This document shows positions 36,107 to 44,277 of a stretch of DNA of 64,000 nucleotides, piece after piece. The stretch is taken from the NCBI RefSeq assembly GCF_019455385.1, contig NZ_JACOFR010000014.1, positions 62,001 through 126,000 on the forward strand, given 5' to 3'. The position numbers and the translations under genes are program-made. This DNA comes from Bradyrhizobium sp. BR 10289. Its GTDB lineage: Bacteria > Pseudomonadota > Alphaproteobacteria > Rhizobiales > Xanthobacteraceae. How positions within the stretch are numbered: position 1 is the stretch's first letter; every line of letters starts with the position of its first letter. Under the pieces are notes generated by a model, which saw nothing but the letters and a program-made list of their open reading frames with translations, was not told where the DNA came from and ran no database searches.

Positions 36107-38320
36107 ATGGAAGCCTGCGTATCTGCCGTCTCTCCTCGCCAATGGTCGCCGCCGCCCGATGCCAGTGACGTCGTCAAGGGCATCCACGCCATGCTACATC
36201 CGCACAACATCGTGCTGGTGGGCGCGACCGACAAGCCCGGCAACTATGCCGAGCGCATCTGGAACAACCTGGTCAAATACGGTTTCGAGGGTGGGCTCTA
36301 TCCGGTCAATGCCAAGCGCGAGACCATCTGGGGCGTGCCCTGCTTCAAGGATTTTGCGAGCCTGCCCGAGAAGCCCGACCATGTGCTGGTGCTGGTGCCG
36401 GCGCGCTTTGCCGTGCAGGTGATCCGCGACGCCGCGGCGGCCGGCGCGCGGTCGGCCACCATCGTCACCTCGGGCTTCAGCGAGTTGCAGGATGAGGAGA
36501 GCCAGAGGCTCGCGGCTGAACTGCAAGCGGCGGTGCGAGAAACCGGACTTGCCGTTACCGGCCCGAACTGCCTCGGCAATCTGAGCGCGGGCGAAAAGCT
36601 CTTCACCAATATCGACGACCGCGTCGTCACCATGGAGCAGGGAGCGGTGGCGGTCGCCGGACAGTCCGGCGCCATCGTCATGGCGATCCGCCAGGCGCTG
36701 GAGGATCGTGGCGTCGGCGTCGGCTACATGGTGACGACCGGCAACGAGGCCGGGCTCGAGACGCCCGACCTGATGCGGTATTTCGCCGAGGATCCCAGCA
36801 TCAAGGTGATCGTCGTCTACCTCGAAGGCGTGCGCAACACCAAGGCATTCCGCGATGCCTGCAAGGCGGCGCGCGCCGCGAGCAAGCCGGTGATCGCGCT
36901 CAAGCTCGGGGCGTCCGAGGGCGGCCGCGCCGCGGCGATGGCGCATACCGGCGCGCTCGCAGGCTCAATCGAGACGTTCGACGCTATCGCGACGCGCGAG
37001 GGCGTGATCCGGGTCCGCGGGCTCGACGAGCTGATCGAGACCACCGAATGCTTTGTCCACTGCGCCGTGCCGAAGGGCGACCGGCTCGCCGCGGTCACGC
37101 TCTCGGGCGGCAAGCGCGGCATGCTGCTGGATGCCTTCTACGCCGAGGGTCTGAGTTTTGCGCCGCTGAGCCCGCATGTCGGCTCGGAGCTGGCAAAGAT
37201 GCTCGGACCCGGCTCGATCGTCGGAAACCCGCTCGACGCCGGCTTTGCCGCGGTGGTCGATCCCTCCGTCTACATGAAGTCGATCAAGCTGATGATCGAC
37301 GATCCCGATATCGATATCGTCATCATCGATGCCGAGCTGCCCAAGGCGCCGCACGAGCTGCGTGAGCGCAATCTGCGCATCGTCAACGAGATGGCGCGCG
37401 CGGCGGGCAAGCCCGTGATCTATGTCAGCGCGATGTCGATCGGCTTCACCGACTTCACCAAGGGCCTTCGCAAATCACTGCCGCATCTCGCGGTGATGCA
37501 GGGCATGGACCGCGCGGTCACCGCGATCAAGTCGCTGCTCGCCTATGCCAGGCTGCGGAAGGAAGTGCCCGACATCGTCTCGAGCTCCAAGCCAGCCGCG
37601 CGCGCCGTGCTGGAGAAGGCGCTGACATCGGCAACCGGCGCCGCGCTCGACGAGGTTTCTTCGAAGAAGCTGCTGAAGGCCTATGGCATCCCGATCTCGA
37701 AGGAGGCAATCGCGCAGACGGCGGCGGAGGCCATGAAGATCGCCAGGCAGATCGGCTTTCCGGTCGTCGCGAAAGTCGTCAGCGCCGAGATCCTGCACAA
37801 ATCGGATATCGGCGGCGTCGTGCTGAATCTCAACAGCGCCGCCGAGGTGAAGAAGGCCTTCACCGACATCACTGCACGAGTGGCGAAGCTGAAGGGCAAG
37901 CCCAGGCTCGACGGCATCCTGATCGCGCAGCAGGTCAAGGCCGATCTCGAACTCGTGGTCGGCGCCTCCCTCGATGCCGAGATGGGGCCAGTGGTGCTAT
38001 TCGGCACCGGCGGCATCGATATCGAGCTGATGAAGGACGTCGCGCTATCAGGCGCACCGCTGGACGAGGCCGAGGCGCGGGCCCTGATCGGCCGCACCAA
38101 GGCCGGCATCAAGATCCGCGGCTATCGCGGCAAGCGGGCCCTGCACGAGGCCTCCGCGGTGAAGGCGCTGGTCGGCCTGTCCAACCTGATCGCGGATGCC
38201 GGCGACCGGATCGCCTCGATCGACATCAACCCGTTCCTGATCAACACCAGGACTGGAGTCGCGGTCGATGCGCTGATCGTGCTGAACAATGCCGCGGCAA
38301 AACGCGCCGCCGGACATTGA
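36107..38320 (+). CDS. ADP-forming acyl-CoA synthetase (acetate--CoA ligase family), 737 aa
   Basis: This is a single-chain NDP-forming acyl-CoA ligase. An N-terminal CoA-binding Rossmann domain (N-I-V-L-V-G-A-T-D-K-P-G-N-Y) is followed by succinyl-CoA-ligase-like domains with V-A-G-Q-S-G-A-I-V and the phosphohistidine-bearing M-A-H-T-G-A-L-A-G. The C-terminal third is an ATP-grasp domain (L-L-K-A-Y-G-I-P, G-F-P-V-V-A-K-V, I-L-H-K-S-D-I-G-G-V, D-I-N-P-F). The full alpha+beta fusion matches archaeal ACD-type and bacterial Acs/feruloyl-CoA-synthetase-like members; the acid is unknown. ATG 36107 follows GGTGAGGAAG. It stands alone, divergent from the glycosyltransferase. Confidence 0.93.
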   Translation: MEACVSAVSPRQWSPPPDASDVVKGIHAMLHPHNIVLVGATDKPGNYAERIWNNLVKYGFEGGLYPVNAKRETIWGVPCFKDFASLPEKPDHVLVLVPARFAVQVIRDAAAAGARSATIVTSGFSELQDEESQRLAAELQAAVRETGLAVTGPNCLGNLSAGEKLFTNIDDRVVTMEQGAVAVAGQSGAIVMAIRQALEDRGVGVGYMVTTGNEAGLETPDLMRYFAEDPSIKVIVVYLEGVRNTKAFRDACKAARAASKPVIALKLGASEGGRAAAMAHTGALAGSIETFDAIATREGVIRVRGLDELIETTECFVHCAVPKGDRLAAVTLSGGKRGMLLDAFYAEGLSFAPLSPHVGSELAKMLGPGSIVGNPLDAGFAAVVDPSVYMKSIKLMIDDPDIDIVIIDAELPKAPHELRERNLRIVNEMARAAGKPVIYVSAMSIGFTDFTKGLRKSLPHLAVMQGMDRAVTAIKSLLAYARLRKEVPDIVSSSKPAARAVLEKALTSATGAALDEVSSKKLLKAYGIPISKEAIAQTAAEAMKIARQIGFPVVAKVVSAEILHKSDIGGVVLNLNSAAEVKKAFTDITARVAKLKGKPRLDGILIAQQVKADLELVVGASLDAEMGPVVLFGTGGIDIELMKDVALSGAPLDEAEARALIGRTKAGIKIRGYRGKRALHEASAVKALVGLSNLIADAGDRIASIDINPFLINTRTGVAVDALIVLNNAAAKRAAGH

Positions 38321-38422
38321 TGTCGCGCCGGGCGGGTTACGCTTCCCTAACCCGACTTACCTAGACTCGCGGCCATGCGGGCTTCTTCCAACTTCCCCGC
38401 TTTGGCCGTAGACTTAAGCTTC

Positions 38423-39256
38423 ATGGCACGCGCAAGCAATCTTGTGATCGGGACGGTGACGCTGGCGGCGATCGCCGTGGCGTTCGGCGGCTTGCTCGGC
38501 GTGCAGAAATGGCGCACCGCCCAGAGCCGCAGCCAGTTGCGTGTCGTGTTCGAAGGCGGCTCGGCCAGCGGCCTGCGCCGTGGCGGCCCGGTCAATTTCG
38601 ACGGCGTGCTCGCGGGCCAGATCCTGTCCATCAAGCTGGACAATCCCCGCAAGGTCGTGGCGCTGGTGATGCTCGACAACGCCGCGCCGATCCGCAAGGA
38701 CACCGTGGCGGGCATCGAGTTCCAGGGGCTCACCGGCGTCGCCGCCGTCTCCCTGATCGGCGGAGCGCCCTCCGCTCCGCCTGTGCCGCTGGATTCGGAC
38801 GGCATTCCCGTGCTCACCGCCGATCTCAGCGACGTCGAATCTATCGTCGACACCCTGCACAGCGTCGACCGCACCATCGTGAGCAACGCGCCGGCGATCA
38901 AGGAAGGCCTGCGCACCTTCGAGAGCACCACCGCCGATCTCAGGAGCAAAGGCGGCGAAATCGATTCCGTCATGGCCAAGGTCGACACTGCTTTCGCGGG
39001 CTTCGACAAGGCGGTCAGCAAGATCGAGAGCGCGGTGCCCGGCTTCGTCGACGGCAAGGCGGACGAGCTGTTCGAGAAGATCAAGGGGCTGCACGAGCTC
39101 GCCGACACCATGAAGAAGAAATCGGCGAGCTTCATCGAGGACACCCGCCGCTCGCTGCTCGACGTCAGCGAGGCCGCCAACAAGATGAGCGGGACACCCT
39201 CGCCCGCCGCCGCTGCCCCGCGCCCGCCGCGCAAGCCTCCCCAGAAGAAGCAGTAA
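38423..39256 (+). CDS. MCE/MlaD-family substrate-binding protein, about 277 aa
   Basis: One N-terminal membrane anchor (N-L-V-I-G-T-V-T-L-A-A-I-A) is followed by the MCE domain: L-R-V-V-F-E-G-G-S-A-S-G-L-R-R-G-G-P-V-N-F-D-G-V, the family signature for phospholipid-binding hexamers. A long alpha-helical/coiled tail (residues about 150-250) and a Pro/Lys-rich end (R-P-P-R-K-P-P-Q-K-K-Q) follow. MlaD proteins shuttle lipids across the periplasm with MlaE/MlaF, but no permease or ATPase is adjacent here. An earlier in-frame ATG at 38375 would add 16 residues before the anchor; neither start has a clear ribosome-binding site. It converges on the autotransporter gene with a 3-base gap. Confidence 0.87.
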   Translation: MARASNLVIGTVTLAAIAVAFGGLLGVQKWRTAQSRSQLRVVFEGGSASGLRRGGPVNFDGVLAGQILSIKLDNPRKVVALVMLDNAAPIRKDTVAGIEFQGLTGVAAVSLIGGAPSAPPVPLDSDGIPVLTADLSDVESIVDTLHSVDRTIVSNAPAIKEGLRTFESTTADLRSKGGEIDSVMAKVDTAFAGFDKAVSKIESAVPGFVDGKADELFEKIKGLHELADTMKKKSASFIEDTRRSLLDVSEAANKMSGTPSPAAAAPRPPRKPPQKKQ

Positions 39257-39259
39257 AGT

Positions 39260-42200
39260 TCACCACGCGTAGCGGACGACGCCCTTGCCGGCGTAGGAAC
39301 GGGTGACGTTCGAGAACTCGCCCTCGAAGGTCGCGGATGCGGACCAGCCGTTCATCCAGTTCATTTGCACCGACGCCGTGGTCAGCGCGGAATCGCGCGC
39401 CTGGGCGGCACCGTTCACGACGAAGGCCGCGCCCGGCAACGTCTGGAACACGGCACCCACGGTGCGATCCGGATTGAAATCATGCGCCCAGGCGAGGCGA
39501 CCACGCAGAGTCATCAAGCCGCCGGCGGCGGCAAACGACTTGTCCGTACGAAAGCCGAGCTCGGTGCGGGTGCTGGTCACGTCCTTGGCGCCATAGTCGA
39601 GGGCGAAAGTGTTGCTGCCGACCACGGCGAACTCGGAATAGTTCGGCAGGCTGAACAGGGTGGCCTGGGCCGCGGCATAGGGCGTGAGGCCAATCCACGG
39701 CGTGACATAGCGGTAGCCACCCTCGACACGACCCGAGACGGCGTTGGCATTGAACTGCGCTCTCAACTGATCGACGCCGGCGGCTGTGACGATGCGGTTG
39801 GTGGTAACGTCCTGCCATCCATAGGCCAACGCGGCGGTGATGTAGGCCGGGCCCGCGGTGTGACGGACGAACGCGCCGGCCTGGAACAGGTCCGAACGGC
39901 CCCAGCCGAGCCCGTTGACGCTGAAGCCGGTGCCGCCGCCGGCCAGCGCGAAACCGGCAATCGTCGACGGCGAGAAGCGATAGTCGAGGCCGACGGCGGT
40001 GCCGTAGACACTGTTGCTGGTGTTGTTCGAGCCGAGCGTGGCGTTGCCGTCGGTGGTCTGCGAACCACCGTAGCCGGCGGCCCACACATCCCAGCGCGGC
40101 TCGAATCCCACGGGTGCCGCCTTGCGATAGATTGAGGCGAAGGCATCGCGCGCGCTCTTTCCGGTCGAAGCATAAGCGTTCGCGCTCGGGCCGTCGGCAT
40201 AGGGCGCCGCACCAGGCATCCCGCTGCGCCCCGAGCCGAACATATCGGTCAGCAGGCTGATGAACAGGTTCATCGCATTGAACATCGTCTGCTGCGATCC
40301 CGTCGCGGATTCACCCGAGGCCTGCGTCAGGCCGGACGGCGAGAGATTGGCGAAGGCACTGTTGATGCCGCCGTTGGCATTGAAGAAATTGGCCAGGGTA
40401 TTGGCGACGTTCGCCTGGTTCACGTTGAGTGCCGATTTCGCGCCATAGTCGAGCGCAAAGTTCAGGTAAACATTGCTCGCATCATAGCTGAGGCTCGCGG
40501 TGTAACTTGCCATGCTGGGCGTGGCGACGCCGCTGAAGGTGCCGATGAGCCCGCCAGCGGTAGTCAGGATGGTATATCGCTTCGCGAGCATGGAGCCCGC
40601 TGCCACGCTCACTCCGACGGATCCGGAAAGCGTCGCGGTCCCGGTCACGTTGGCGAGGCTCGACGTCGTGCCGTTGATGCTGACGAGATAAAGCGCGCCG
40701 GACTGGAAGGCGAGATTGCCGGACACCGTCATCGCCGTGCCCGGCGTACTGTTGCCCGGCAGGAAAATGCCGCCAGTGGCGATCAGGGCATTGCCGACAG
40801 CGCCGACGCCTGTCAGCGCGCCGCCGGCATTCACCGTGGTCAGGACCGACGACGTGATCGAGCCGTCAACCTGCAAGACGCCGCCGTTCACCGTGGTCGT
40901 GCCGGTGTATGCGTTGGTGCCAGACAGGGTCAGCGTGCCGCTGCCGATCTTTTCGAGCGAGCCGGCTCCCGGCCCACAGGCGCAGGAATCGACGACGGCG
41001 CCGCTCACCTCGCTCGAAAGATTGTTGCTGCCGACCACGAGCGTATTGCCGGCGCCGATCGCGTAGGTGCCCGAGCCCGCGATCGATCCGGCGCTGATGC
41101 GGCCGTCGCCATTCCGCCCGGTGCTGCCGGAAAAATCGACGACGCCGGAGCCGTTGGTGACGAACTGCGCGTTGCCGCCCGTTGCTGCGACGAAGAACAG
41201 GGTCTGGCCGCCGCTGAGGGTGGTGATGGTGGCGTTGCCGGCGGTCGTGTTGTCGGTGAACACCGTCACGCCGGAGGATCTGTTGGTGATGACGGCGTTG
41301 GCTGCCGTGCTGGTATTGTTGAAGATAGTCACGCCGCCACTGCGATTCACAATCGTTGCGCTGGCCGCACTGCTGCCGTCGAGGAATACGGTCGCGCCGC
41401 CGTTCCTGTTGGTGATCGCGATCGTGGCGGCCGACGTCGCATTGTTGAACGTCGTCAGGCCCGCATCGTTGGTGAGCGAGGTGATGCCGGCGGTATTGGC
41501 ATTGACGATGTTGAACTGGCCTTCGTTCGTGATGCCACCTACCATCGAAGCCGTGTGCGTGGCGTCGCCGAGCTGGAGCGTGCCGCAGAAGCAGATCGTC
41601 GTGCCGCCGCTATAGGTGTTGGTGCCCGTGAGGACCACGGTGCCGCCGCCACCGGTGGAATCCAGCACGGTCAGTTTGCCGGCTCCAGCGCCGTCGCTGA
41701 TGTTGCCCGCAATCGTCAGCGTCACGCCGTTGGAATCGATCGCGCTGCCGGACGTCGAATGGTTGATCTTGAAATTGTTGGTGAAGGTGAGATCGCTCAC
41801 GCCATCAGCCTGGAACTGCGCTTCCTCGAGCGTGACCGTTCCGGTGCCGACCGCATGGTTGTTCGTCACCTGGAGCGTCCCGAGATTGATGTCGGTGCCG
41901 CCCGTGTAGGTATTGGTGCCGGACAGGATCAGCGTGCTCTGTCCCTGTAGCCGCACCTGAACGCCGGCGACGGCTTCTCCGATATTGTTGGCAATCGATA
42001 CGGTCTGACCGGACGACGCATTGTCGAAGATGCCGCCGAATACGACCGCAGCGGAGCTGAAATGGATGTCGGCGCCGGTCAGCGTGTAGCCGTCCGAGAA
42101 AAGCATGAAGTCCGGAGCGATCGGGCCAGCCGTGACGTTGACGGTGCTCGATCCGCCGCCAAGGAAATAGACTCCCTGCCCGGACGCCACCGGTGGCGCA

Positions 42201-42403
42201 GCCGGTGCACCCGACGCCGGGGTGGACCAGTTGGTAGCCAGGTTATAGTCCGATGTTGCGGTTGTGCTGCCGGGGCCATTCCACGTGTAGCCGAAGAAGC
42301 TCTGGGCCGAGGCTCCCGTTGCTATAAGACCGAAAGCGCCGGCGAGCACGAGCGCCGCCAAGTTCAGCCGACCTCGCCCACCAAACCGTAGTGGAAAACG
42401 CAC
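39260..42403 (-). CDS. Autotransporter with beta-strand passenger repeats, 1047 aa
   Basis: This is a type Va secreted/surface protein. The signal peptide runs to A-T-G-A-S-A-Q-S (residue about 33). The passenger carries autotransporter-associated beta-strand repeats, L-S-G-T-N-T-Y-T-G-G-T, L-T-G-T-N-T-Y-S-G-G-T and L-S-G-T-N-A-Y-T-G-T-T, at about residues 155, 255 and 490. Between them lies a block of 21-residue repeats (about 312-425). The C-terminal ~280 residues are the beta-barrel translocator, ending in the aromatic residue W (V-V-R-Y-A-W), as required for outer-membrane assembly. The start is GTG after AGGGGTGTGG. Two C-x-C pairs (271/273 and 474/476) are unusual for a passenger. Likely an adhesin or surface structural protein (inference). 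Confidence 0.92.
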   Translation of the reverse strand: MRFPLRFGGRGRLNLAALVLAGAFGLIATGASAQSFFGYTWNGPGSTTATSDYNLATNWSTPASGAPAAPPVASGQGVYFLGGGSSTVNVTAGPIAPDFMLFSDGYTLTGADIHFSSAAVVFGGIFDNASSGQTVSIANNIGEAVAGVQVRLQGQSTLILSGTNTYTGGTDINLGTLQVTNNHAVGTGTVTLEEAQFQADGVSDLTFTNNFKINHSTSGSAIDSNGVTLTIAGNISDGAGAGKLTVLDSTGGGGTVVLTGTNTYSGGTTICFCGTLQLGDATHTASMVGGITNEGQFNIVNANTAGITSLTNDAGLTTFNNATSAATIAITNRNGGATVFLDGSSAASATIVNRSGGVTIFNNTSTAANAVITNRSSGVTVFTDNTTAGNATITTLSGGQTLFFVAATGGNAQFVTNGSGVVDFSGSTGRNGDGRISAGSIAGSGTYAIGAGNTLVVGSNNLSSEVSGAVVDSCACGPGAGSLEKIGSGTLTLSGTNAYTGTTTVNGGVLQVDGSITSSVLTTVNAGGALTGVGAVGNALIATGGIFLPGNSTPGTAMTVSGNLAFQSGALYLVSINGTTSSLANVTGTATLSGSVGVSVAAGSMLAKRYTILTTAGGLIGTFSGVATPSMASYTASLSYDASNVYLNFALDYGAKSALNVNQANVANTLANFFNANGGINSAFANLSPSGLTQASGESATGSQQTMFNAMNLFISLLTDMFGSGRSGMPGAAPYADGPSANAYASTGKSARDAFASIYRKAAPVGFEPRWDVWAAGYGGSQTTDGNATLGSNNTSNSVYGTAVGLDYRFSPSTIAGFALAGGGTGFSVNGLGWGRSDLFQAGAFVRHTAGPAYITAALAYGWQDVTTNRIVTAAGVDQLRAQFNANAVSGRVEGGYRYVTPWIGLTPYAAAQATLFSLPNYSEFAVVGSNTFALDYGAKDVTSTRTELGFRTDKSFAAAGGLMTLRGRLAWAHDFNPDRTVGAVFQTLPGAAFVVNGAAQARDSALTTASVQMNWMNGWSASATFEGEFSNVTRSYAGKGVVRYAW
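41130..41475 (-). repeat. Tandem 21-residue (63-bp) coding repeat in autotransporter passenger
   Basis: At least four consecutive degenerate units share the pattern I-T/V-N-R-x-G-G-x-T-x-F followed by an Asn/Ser/Thr/Ala-rich half. Each unit is 21 residues, at about residues 312-425 of the protein. The units would stack as regular coils of a beta-helix. They differ clearly from the flanking G-T-N-T-Y-x-G-G-T repeats. Confidence 0.75.
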
Positions 42404-42618
42404 GCCACACCCCTATTCCCGCGCGCCCCGCGGCGCGGCGGGAACTTAGGCGAGGGAACCCACTCGCAAAACTACGGGCCTCAAGGATTCCCCGGTCGGC
42501 ATGCGTGTTTTCATCCAGATGTTGCATCTGCGCCACGATTTCGCGTCGAACGATCATTATTTCGGCACAGAAAAGATTGGACAGGCCGGCAACAAAGTCA
42601 CTTGGTGCTAGTCATCAC

Positions 42619-42642
42619 CGGCGCCGGCCCCCTGTGGCGCCG
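42619..42642. terminator. GC hairpin after the amidase gene
   Basis: CGGCGCC (42619-42625) and GGCGCCG (42636-42642) pair across a 10-base loop, nine bases past the amidase stop on the minus strand. No T-run follows, so termination would be factor-dependent. It separates the nitrogen operon from the autotransporter promoter region (42404-42618), in which no gene is seen. Confidence 0.4.
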
Positions 42643-42650
42643 ACGATGAC

Positions 42651-43691
42651 TTAGTAATTGCTGGCCACCGCCTCATTCGGGATGCCGTCGATCGGGCACT
42701 CGTCGGTCCCGGGCGTCGAACGGGTCATCGCTTCGACCATGTCGCGGGTCCCTTCGGGATCGGCGATCCAGTTCTTGTAGAAATCATAGGGGCAGGCCGC
42801 GACGCCGCGCGGGCTGTCGCCGGAATTGATCATGCCGGTGTAGCCGCGGTGGACCAGCTTGTAGAGATGGTTCTGCGACTGGCCGTTGCGGCGCGCATCG
42901 CGGATCAGATGCTTCGACAACTGGGCATATTGGATGCCGTAATCCTCCTCGCCGCATTCGCCGAGCGTGCGGCCGTCGAAGCCGATGATCGCGGAGTGGC
43001 CGAAATACGAGTAGACGCCGTCGAAGCCGGCGGCATTGGCAACCGCGACATAGACGTTGTTGGCCCACGCCATCGCCTTGGATATCATGACCTGCTGCTC
43101 CTTGGCCGGATACATGTAGCCCTGGCAGCGCACGATCAGCTCGGCGCCCTTCATGGCGCAGTCACGCCAGATTTCCGGATAATTGCCGTCGTCGCAAATG
43201 ATCAGGCTGACCTTGAGGCCTTTCGGACCCTCGGAGACATAGGTGCAATTGCCGGGATACCAGCCTTCGATCGGCACCCAGGGCATGATCTTGCGGTACT
43301 TCTGGACGATCTCGCCCTTGTCGTTCATCAGGATCAATGTGTTGTAGGGCGCCTTGTGCGGATGCTCCTCGTGGCGCTCGCCGGTCAGCGAGAACACGCC
43401 CCACACTTTCGCCTTGCGGCAGGCCTCCGCGAAGATCGCGGTCTCCTCGCCCGGAACCACGGACGCCGTCTCGTACATCTCCTTGGAGTCGTACATGATG
43501 CCCTGCGTGGAATATTCCGGGAAGATCACGAGGTCCATGCCGGGCAGGCCGACCTTCATGCCGACGATCATGTCGGCGATCTTGCGCGCATTGTCGAGCA
43601 CCTCTGCCTTGGTGTGCAGGCGGGGCATCTTGTAGTTGACGACCGCCACGCCGACGGTGTCGTTGCTGCTGGAGATATCGCCGTGAAGCAT
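42651..43691 (-). CDS. amiE: Aliphatic amidase AmiE, 346 aa
   Basis: This nitrilase-superfamily amidase hydrolyses short aliphatic amides (acetamide, propionamide) to the acid and ammonia. The catalytic Glu-Lys-Cys triad is visible in F-P-E-Y-S-T-Q-G (Glu59), Y-R-K-I-M-P-W (Lys134 region) and I-C-D-D-G-N-Y-P-E (Cys166 region). The length and the start M-L-H-G-D-I-S-S-S-N-D-T-V-G-V match Pseudomonas and rhizobial AmiE closely. ATG 43691 follows GGAG. It is the last gene of the urea/amide operon, 31 bases after the FmdB-like gene, and supplies ammonia from amides imported by the Urt-type transporter. Confidence 0.96.
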   Translation of the reverse strand: MLHGDISSSNDTVGVAVVNYKMPRLHTKAEVLDNARKIADMIVGMKVGLPGMDLVIFPEYSTQGIMYDSKEMYETASVVPGEETAIFAEACRKAKVWGVFSLTGERHEEHPHKAPYNTLILMNDKGEIVQKYRKIMPWVPIEGWYPGNCTYVSEGPKGLKVSLIICDDGNYPEIWRDCAMKGAELIVRCQGYMYPAKEQQVMISKAMAWANNVYVAVANAAGFDGVYSYFGHSAIIGFDGRTLGECGEEDYGIQYAQLSKHLIRDARRNGQSQNHLYKLVHRGYTGMINSGDSPRGVAACPYDFYKNWIADPEGTRDMVEAMTRSTPGTDECPIDGIPNEAVASNY

Positions 43692-43722
43692 GTTGAGCGC
43701 TCCTGTACTTCTTCGTTTGAGG

Positions 43723-44100
43723 TTAGTGGCTGATCATCCAGGGCCGCGCGGTGGGAAACCCCTTGGCGCCGCTCTTCGTCTTGGTCACCAGTCGGGACGG
43801 CTTCTTCTTATCGGCCGCGCCCTTGTCCTTGACCGTCTTGCCCGACGAGCAGCAGCCGCAGCCCGGGCCGTGCGAGGCCTTGTATTGTGCCAGCGTCTGC
43901 GGCGCGTGCGAGCTGCGCTCGTTGACGGCGTGCGCCTTGCGCTTGTCCGAGGGCATGCAGAAGAAATTCGGTGCGGTCAGGATGACGCGTGGCGCCAACG
44001 TCTCGCAGTGCGGGCAGTTTTGCGGATCGTCGCATTCCGCCATCGGGCGGAGATCCTTGAAGGGTCCGCAATCGTCACAGAGATATTCATAGACCGGCAT
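43723..44100 (-). CDS. FmdB-family zinc-ribbon protein, 125 aa
   Basis: The N-terminal zinc ribbon is M-P-V-Y-E-Y-L-C-D-D-C-G with a second C-P-H-C pair about 20 residues later, as in FmdB of amide-utilising methylotrophs. The middle has Y-K-A-S-H-G-P-G-C-G-C-C, adding three cysteines, and the tail is Lys-rich. FmdB was proposed as a regulator of formamidase expression; a metal-related or regulatory role fits, but direct evidence is lacking. It sits between formamidase and amidase genes, all on the minus strand. Confidence 0.9.
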   Translation of the reverse strand: MPVYEYLCDDCGPFKDLRPMAECDDPQNCPHCETLAPRVILTAPNFFCMPSDKRKAHAVNERSSHAPQTLAQYKASHGPGCGCCSSGKTVKDKGAADKKKPSRLVTKTKSGAKGFPTARPWMISH

Positions 44101-44127
44101 TGTGTTGTCCTTCGTGTTCTTTAATCC

Positions 44128-44261
44128 GTCATCCTGAGGCGCTCTAGATGGGGCGCGTTGCGCCTCATCTAGAGCCTCGAAGGATGTACGGCCGAGATAC
44201 AGCCGGGCCGTCGTCCTTCGAGGCTCGCCTTGCCTTGCAAGGCGAGCACCTCAGGACGACG
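44128..44261. repeat. Palindromic intergenic repeat, family D
   Basis: GTCATCCTGAGG at the left end pairs with CCTCAGGACGAC at the right end (one mismatch). Inside are a perfect hairpin GCTCTAGATG/CATCTAGAGC (44141-44150, 44166-44175) and a GCTCGCCTTG/CAAGGCGAGC stem. It fills the gap between formamidase and fmdB-like genes within the operon and may stabilise or process the transcript. Confidence 0.8.
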
Positions 44262-44277
44262 GGGATAGAACGCACGA

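Noticed and set aside
42404..42650. Possible small gene between amidase and autotransporter
   Set aside because: Short frames here have no ribosome-binding site or family resemblance; the stretch fits a promoter/leader.
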